The translations under genes were made by a program, and so were the position numbers. From Sphingomonas morindae (GTDB lineage Bacteria; Pseudomonadota; Alphaproteobacteria; Sphingomonadales; Sphingomonadaceae), in the NCBI RefSeq assembly GCF_023822065.1, contig NZ_CP084931.1, positions 372,001 through 436,000 on the forward strand: 64,000 bases of DNA, in the 5' to 3' direction. Positions 60,798 through 64,000 of the stretch are shown here, one piece after another. Every line of letters starts with the position of its first letter. The first letter of the stretch is position 1. The notes beneath the pieces were generated by a model. The model was not told the origin of the DNA. It saw only the letters and a list, made by a program, of their open reading frames with translations, and did no database searches.

Positions 60798-61740
60798 CGA
60801 ACGCGCCTGTCTCTGGGTCGCGCGGCTGGACCGGGGCCTGAGCGCCGCCGAACGCGCCGCGCTGGAAAGCTGGCTGGCCGCCGATGGCCGGCATCGCGGC
60901 GCCCTGCTGCGCGCCCAGGCGGCGATGAGCCTGCTGGATCGCGGCCGCGCGCTCTCCGGCGGCGAGGCCGAGCCCGAAGCGGGCGCGGGCGCGGGCGCGA
61001 TCGCCCGGCCCGATCGCCGCGCCGCGCTGCGCCTCGGCGGCGGCGCGCTCGCCGCCTCCTTGGTCGCGGCCCTGGGCTGGCGCGCCTGGCCGCGCGGCCG
61101 CCGCATCACCACCGCGATCGGCGAGATCCGCCATCTGCCGCTCGACGACGGCTCGGTGGCGGTGGTGAACAGCGGCAGCCGGCTCGTCGTCGCCTTCCGG
61201 CCGGAACGCCGCGCGATCGCGCTGGCGCGCGGCGAGGCCTGGTTCCAGGTCGCGCACAACCGCGCGCGGCCCTTCGTGGTGCGCGCGGGCGATGCCGAGA
61301 TCGAGGCGGTGGGCACCGCCTTCGATGTCCGCCGCGACGGCGACGCCACGGAGGTGACGGTGACCGAGGGCGTGGTGCGGATCACCGCGCCGGGCGCCGC
61401 GCCGCGCCTGCTGGCGGCCGGCGATCAGGCGCGGATCGGCGCCGATGGCGTGGCGATCGCCGCGCTGGCGCCGGGCGCGAGCGATCGCCGCCTCGCCTGG
61501 CGCGAGGGGCGGATCGTGCTCGACGACACCAGCCTCGCCGCCGCCGCCGCCGAGTTCAACCGCTATCATGACGATCAGCTGGTGGTTGACGAACGCCTCG
61601 CCGCGCGCCGCGTGGTCGGCTGGTTCCAGACCGACGATCTCGAGGGCTTCGCCCGCGCCGGCGCGGCGATGGTCGGCGGCCGTGTCGACCGCGTGCCGGG
61701 CGGCTGGCGGATCGTTCCGAAAAATTCTTCTCCCGGCTGA
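60790..61740 (+). CDS. FecR-like anti-sigma / sigma regulator
   Basis: A 316-residue inner-membrane regulator. The cytoplasmic N-terminal domain (LDRGLSAAERAALESWLAAD) binds the sigma factor; a transmembrane segment follows at about 78-97 (LRLGGGALAASLVAALGWRA), then a periplasmic FecR domain (EIRHLPLDDGSVAVVNSGSR, EAVGTAFDVRRDGDATEVTV) and a C-terminal STN-like region (LDDTSLAAAAAEFNRYHDDQ). It couples the outer-membrane receptor to the sigma factor. Overlaps the sigma gene by eight bases, and its TGA is part of the TBDR promoter motif. Confidence 0.9.
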   Translation: MIDERACLWVARLDRGLSAAERAALESWLAADGRHRGALLRAQAAMSLLDRGRALSGGEAEPEAGAGAGAIARPDRRAALRLGGGALAASLVAALGWRAWPRGRRITTAIGEIRHLPLDDGSVAVVNSGSRLVVAFRPERRAIALARGEAWFQVAHNRARPFVVRAGDAEIEAVGTAFDVRRDGDATEVTVTEGVVRITAPGAAPRLLAAGDQARIGADGVAIAALAPGASDRRLAWREGRIVLDDTSLAAAAAEFNRYHDDQLVVDERLAARRVVGWFQTDDLEGFARAGAAMVGGRVDRVPGGWRIVPKNSSPG

Positions 61741-61764
61741 CGGAAGTCCGCCGGCCCCGCATCT
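61738..61764 (+). promoter_or_regulatory. Bipartite ECF-type promoter candidate upstream of the STN-TBDR
   Basis: TGACGGAA (61738-61745), 13 bases, GCATCT (61759-61764), same boxes and spacer as upstream of the sigma gene. It starts at the stop codon of the FecR gene and would give a leader of about 40 bases before the ATG at 61810. Confidence 0.6.
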
Positions 61765-61809
61765 TACCGGTACGCGTCATGAGAATGCGCGATCGATCGA
61801 AGGGGAGAG

Positions 61810-64000
61810 ATGATGCGCCTGTCCGGCACGCCCGTTTTCGGGCTGGTTTCCGCTACCGCCCTGGCCATGGCCAGCCTCGCGCCCGGCGCGGCCCAGGCCC
61901 AGGCGCCCGCCGCGCGGCGCAGCTTCAACATGGCGCCCCAGCCGGCGGACAAGGGGCTGGTGCGCTTCGCCCAGCAGGCCGGCATCCAGATCCTCGCGCC
62001 CGCCACCGCCACGCGCGGCGCGCAGCTGGGCGGCCTGCGCGGCCAGTTCACCGTGGAGGAAGGGCTGCGGCGGCTGATCGCGCCGAGCCGGCTCCACCTC
62101 GTCTCGTTCGACGGGCGCACCGCCGTGCTGACCGGCGACGACAGCGCCGCCGCGCGCCCGGCGCCGGGCTTCCGCACCGTCGCCTTCCAGAACGCGACGC
62201 CGCCGGTGGCGGCCCCCGCGGGCGCCGGCGCCAGCCCCGCGCCCACCAGCCCGCCCGGCGCGGAGCCCGCCGCCGAGGCGCCGGCGCCGATGGAGGAGAT
62301 CATCGTCACCGGCAACACCTCGGGCCGCCGCACCGTCTTCACCTCCTCGTCCAACGTCACGCTCGCCAACACCGCCGACATCCAGCGCAAGGCGCCGCGC
62401 TCGACGGCGGACGTGCTGGAGCTGGTGCCCGGCGTGTTCGTGGAAGGCACGGCGGGGCCGGTCTCCAACAATTATTCGGTGCGCGGCCTGCGCGGCGGCG
62501 GCCAGACCTTCATCGCGCTGGAAGAGGACGGCATGCCGATCCTCTATGGCGGCGCGGGCGCGGACATCTATTTCCAGAACGACATCACCATCGACCGCGT
62601 CGAGGCGGTGGAGGGCGGCACGTCGGGCGTGCTGGCGGTGAACGGCGCCGCCGCGACGATCAACTTCATCTCGCTCAAGCCCAGCTTCACCAAGCCGGTG
62701 GCCTCGGTGCGCTTCACCGGCACCACTTATGGCGATTACCGCGCCGACGGCTATTTCTCGGCGCCGCTCACCGACAGCCTCGCCTTCAGCCTGGGCGGCT
62801 ATGTCGACAGCACGCGCGGCGTGCGTAGCTCGCCCTTCATCTACAATACCTATCATGTGAAGGCGATGCTGGAGAAGCGCTTCGCCGGCGGCGGCTTCGT
62901 GCGGCTGACGGCGCGGCGCGGCGACGAGCATGATCCCTATTATGCCGACATGCCCTTCGCCGTCTCCTCGAGCGGCAAGATCGGCGGCGTGCCCGGGCTC
63001 GATCCCAAATATGCCAATATCGGCGGCCCGGGCTTCGCCAATATCCTCGTGCCCGACAGCTGCGCGACCGGCGCCTGCCAGCGCCGCTTCAGCCTGAGCG
63101 AGGGCATCCACACCCGCACCAACCAGATTCGGCTCGATCTCGAGGCGCCGGTGACCGACGGCGTGACGCTGTTCGCGCGCGCCCGCTATCTGGACGCCTA
63201 TTTCGATTTCAACGGCATCTTCGCGGGCAGCGGCGCGGGCACCGCCGGCCTCGCCAGCGCCAGCGCCTATCTCGATCCCGCCCGCTCGCCGATCGCCGGC
63301 TTTCTCGGCCAGGGGCTGGTCGCCTTTCCCGGCACCACCCAGTTCGGCATTCGCGACACGCGCACCGGGCGGATCATCCCCGCCTCCGACACGGCGACGC
63401 TGAACGCGCTCAACGGCAACGGCCTGCTCCAGCAGACGGTGCTCAACCACCAGACGGTGAAGACGCGCGATTTCGGCAGCGACTTCGGCGCGCGCTGGGA
63501 CGCGGACATGGGCGCGCTCGACAATTCGCTGACGGTCGGCGGCATGGTCTACAATGTCCGCCGCTACAACGACCAGTCCGGCGTGGCGACGCTGATCAAC
63601 GACGTGACCGACCAGTCCAACATCTACGACATCGTGGCGCTCGGCGCGAACGGCGCGCCGCTCGGCCAGCTCTCGAACAACGGCATGATCAGCTACGGCA
63701 ATTGGGGCCAGGGGGTGTTCAAGGACGAGGTCACCTCGGTCTCGGGCTATTTCAACGACGAACTCAAGATCGGCACGCGCCTGCATGTCGATTTCGGCGC
63801 GCGCTACGAGCGCCAGCATGTCCGCGTGGATATCGGCGACACCGCGCCGGTGAACCAGCCCGTGCCGGCGGGCACGCCCGGCATCGTCGCCGATGTCGGC
63901 AGCACCTTCGCGGGCACCTATACCCGCCAGTCCGCCACCTATGACGATTGGGCCGCGACCGCCGGCGTCAACTATACGCTCACCGACAATATCGCCCTCT
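61810..64000 (+). CDS. STN-domain TonB-dependent receptor (transducer), cut by window edge
   Basis: About 730 residues visible of a FecA-like TBDR. Signal peptide (VFGLVSATALAMASLAPGAAQAQ); secretin/TonB short N-terminal (STN) domain about 38-110 (FNMAPQPADKGLVRFAQQAG, GQFTVEEGLRRLIAPSRLHL); Pro/Ala-rich linker; TonB-box region at about 162-168 (MEEIIVTG) and plug (KAPRSTADVLELVPGVFVEG, NYSVRGLRGGGQTF); barrel runs past 64000. The STN domain is what contacts FecR, so this TBDR both imports a ligand and signals to the sigma factor upstream. The ligand is unknown; the adjacent lactonase and acetylesterase suggest an acetylated glycan rather than iron-siderophore. The second ATG (61813) is an alternative start. 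Ribosome-binding site AGGGGAG. Confidence 0.92.
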   Translation, partial: MMRLSGTPVFGLVSATALAMASLAPGAAQAQAPAARRSFNMAPQPADKGLVRFAQQAGIQILAPATATRGAQLGGLRGQFTVEEGLRRLIAPSRLHLVSFDGRTAVLTGDDSAAARPAPGFRTVAFQNATPPVAAPAGAGASPAPTSPPGAEPAAEAPAPMEEIIVTGNTSGRRTVFTSSSNVTLANTADIQRKAPRSTADVLELVPGVFVEGTAGPVSNNYSVRGLRGGGQTFIALEEDGMPILYGGAGADIYFQNDITIDRVEAVEGGTSGVLAVNGAAATINFISLKPSFTKPVASVRFTGTTYGDYRADGYFSAPLTDSLAFSLGGYVDSTRGVRSSPFIYNTYHVKAMLEKRFAGGGFVRLTARRGDEHDPYYADMPFAVSSSGKIGGVPGLDPKYANIGGPGFANILVPDSCATGACQRRFSLSEGIHTRTNQIRLDLEAPVTDGVTLFARARYLDAYFDFNGIFAGSGAGTAGLASASAYLDPARSPIAGFLGQGLVAFPGTTQFGIRDTRTGRIIPASDTATLNALNGNGLLQQTVLNHQTVKTRDFGSDFGARWDADMGALDNSLTVGGMVYNVRRYNDQSGVATLINDVTDQSNIYDIVALGANGAPLGQLSNNGMISYGNWGQGVFKDEVTSVSGYFNDELKIGTRLHVDFGARYERQHVRVDIGDTAPVNQPVPAGTPGIVADVGSTFAGTYTRQSATYDDWAATAGVNYTLTDNIAL

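Noticed and set aside
1-64000. CRISPR arrays, insertion sequences, rRNA or tRNA genes
   Set aside because: No regularly spaced repeats, transposase motifs, terminal inverted repeats or structural RNA signatures were seen in a full reading.

Overview
The window reads as chromosomal DNA of a high-GC alphaproteobacterium of the Sphingomonadaceae (Sphingomonas-like). Signs are four large TonB-dependent receptors (TBDRs) of the sphingomonad type with 'EIIVTG' plug starts, a SapC / tryptophan-halogenase-like / cupin-like gene set typical of this group, an HWE-family histidine kinase, entericidin and PRC-barrel stress genes, and dense packing with many ATGA-type stop/start overlaps. I see no rRNA, tRNA, insertion sequence, CRISPR array or prophage block. 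The first and last genes are cut by the window edges.

Layout. 1-6.6 kb: a PAS/GAF sensor kinase (cut at its C-terminus), an alginate-export-type outer-membrane barrel, a UbiB/ABC1 kinase and, divergently, an ArsB-like transporter. 6.7-16.4 kb: an FAD aromatic-ring monooxygenase, an exported M3 oligopeptidase, a CocE/alpha-amino-acid-ester-hydrolase-type esterase, a secreted double-retropepsin/TPR protein, and a two-gene DUF2235 hydrolase + N-acetylmuramidase cassette. 16.9-18.2 kb: a glycosyltransferase fused to a methyltransferase. 18.2-23.4 kb: a TBDR-GH43-GH27 operon for arabinan/galactoside side chains. 23.8-27.3 kb: two secreted proteins of unknown function and an AsmA protein. 27.3-37 kb: a second glycan locus, TBDR-halogenase-like flavoprotein-GH9 on one strand and SapC-cupin on the other, sharing an intergenic region with a strong LacI-type operator; a MarR regulator closes it. 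37.4-41.2 kb: a second GH9 enzyme, a class I glutamine amidotransferase and a small protein. 41.5-47.4 kb: a third TBDR convergent with two translationally coupled esterases. 47.5-55.5 kb: DUF2252, entericidin, PRC-barrel, a membrane protein, a receiver + HWE kinase pair, a POT peptide transporter, a GntP gluconate-type permease and a membrane protein. 55.7-57.2 kb: ArsR regulator divergent from an Old Yellow Enzyme. 57.5-64 kb: lactonase, SASA acetylesterase, then an ECF sigma / FecR / STN-domain TBDR signalling module that runs off the right edge.

The theme is capture and hydrolysis of plant-type polysaccharides at the cell surface (arabinan, galactoside, beta-glucan, acetylated glycan), with a separate regulatory logic for different loci: a LacI-type operator for the GH9/halogenase locus, and sigma/anti-sigma cell-surface signalling for the esterase-linked TBDR. 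The most informative regulatory observation is a bipartite motif, TGACGGAA-N13-GCATCT, found upstream of both the ECF sigma gene and its TBDR with identical spacing. The least explained gene sets are the muramidase/DUF2235 pair and the halogenase/SapC/cupin set. All functions are read from sequence motifs by eye; no database search was run.
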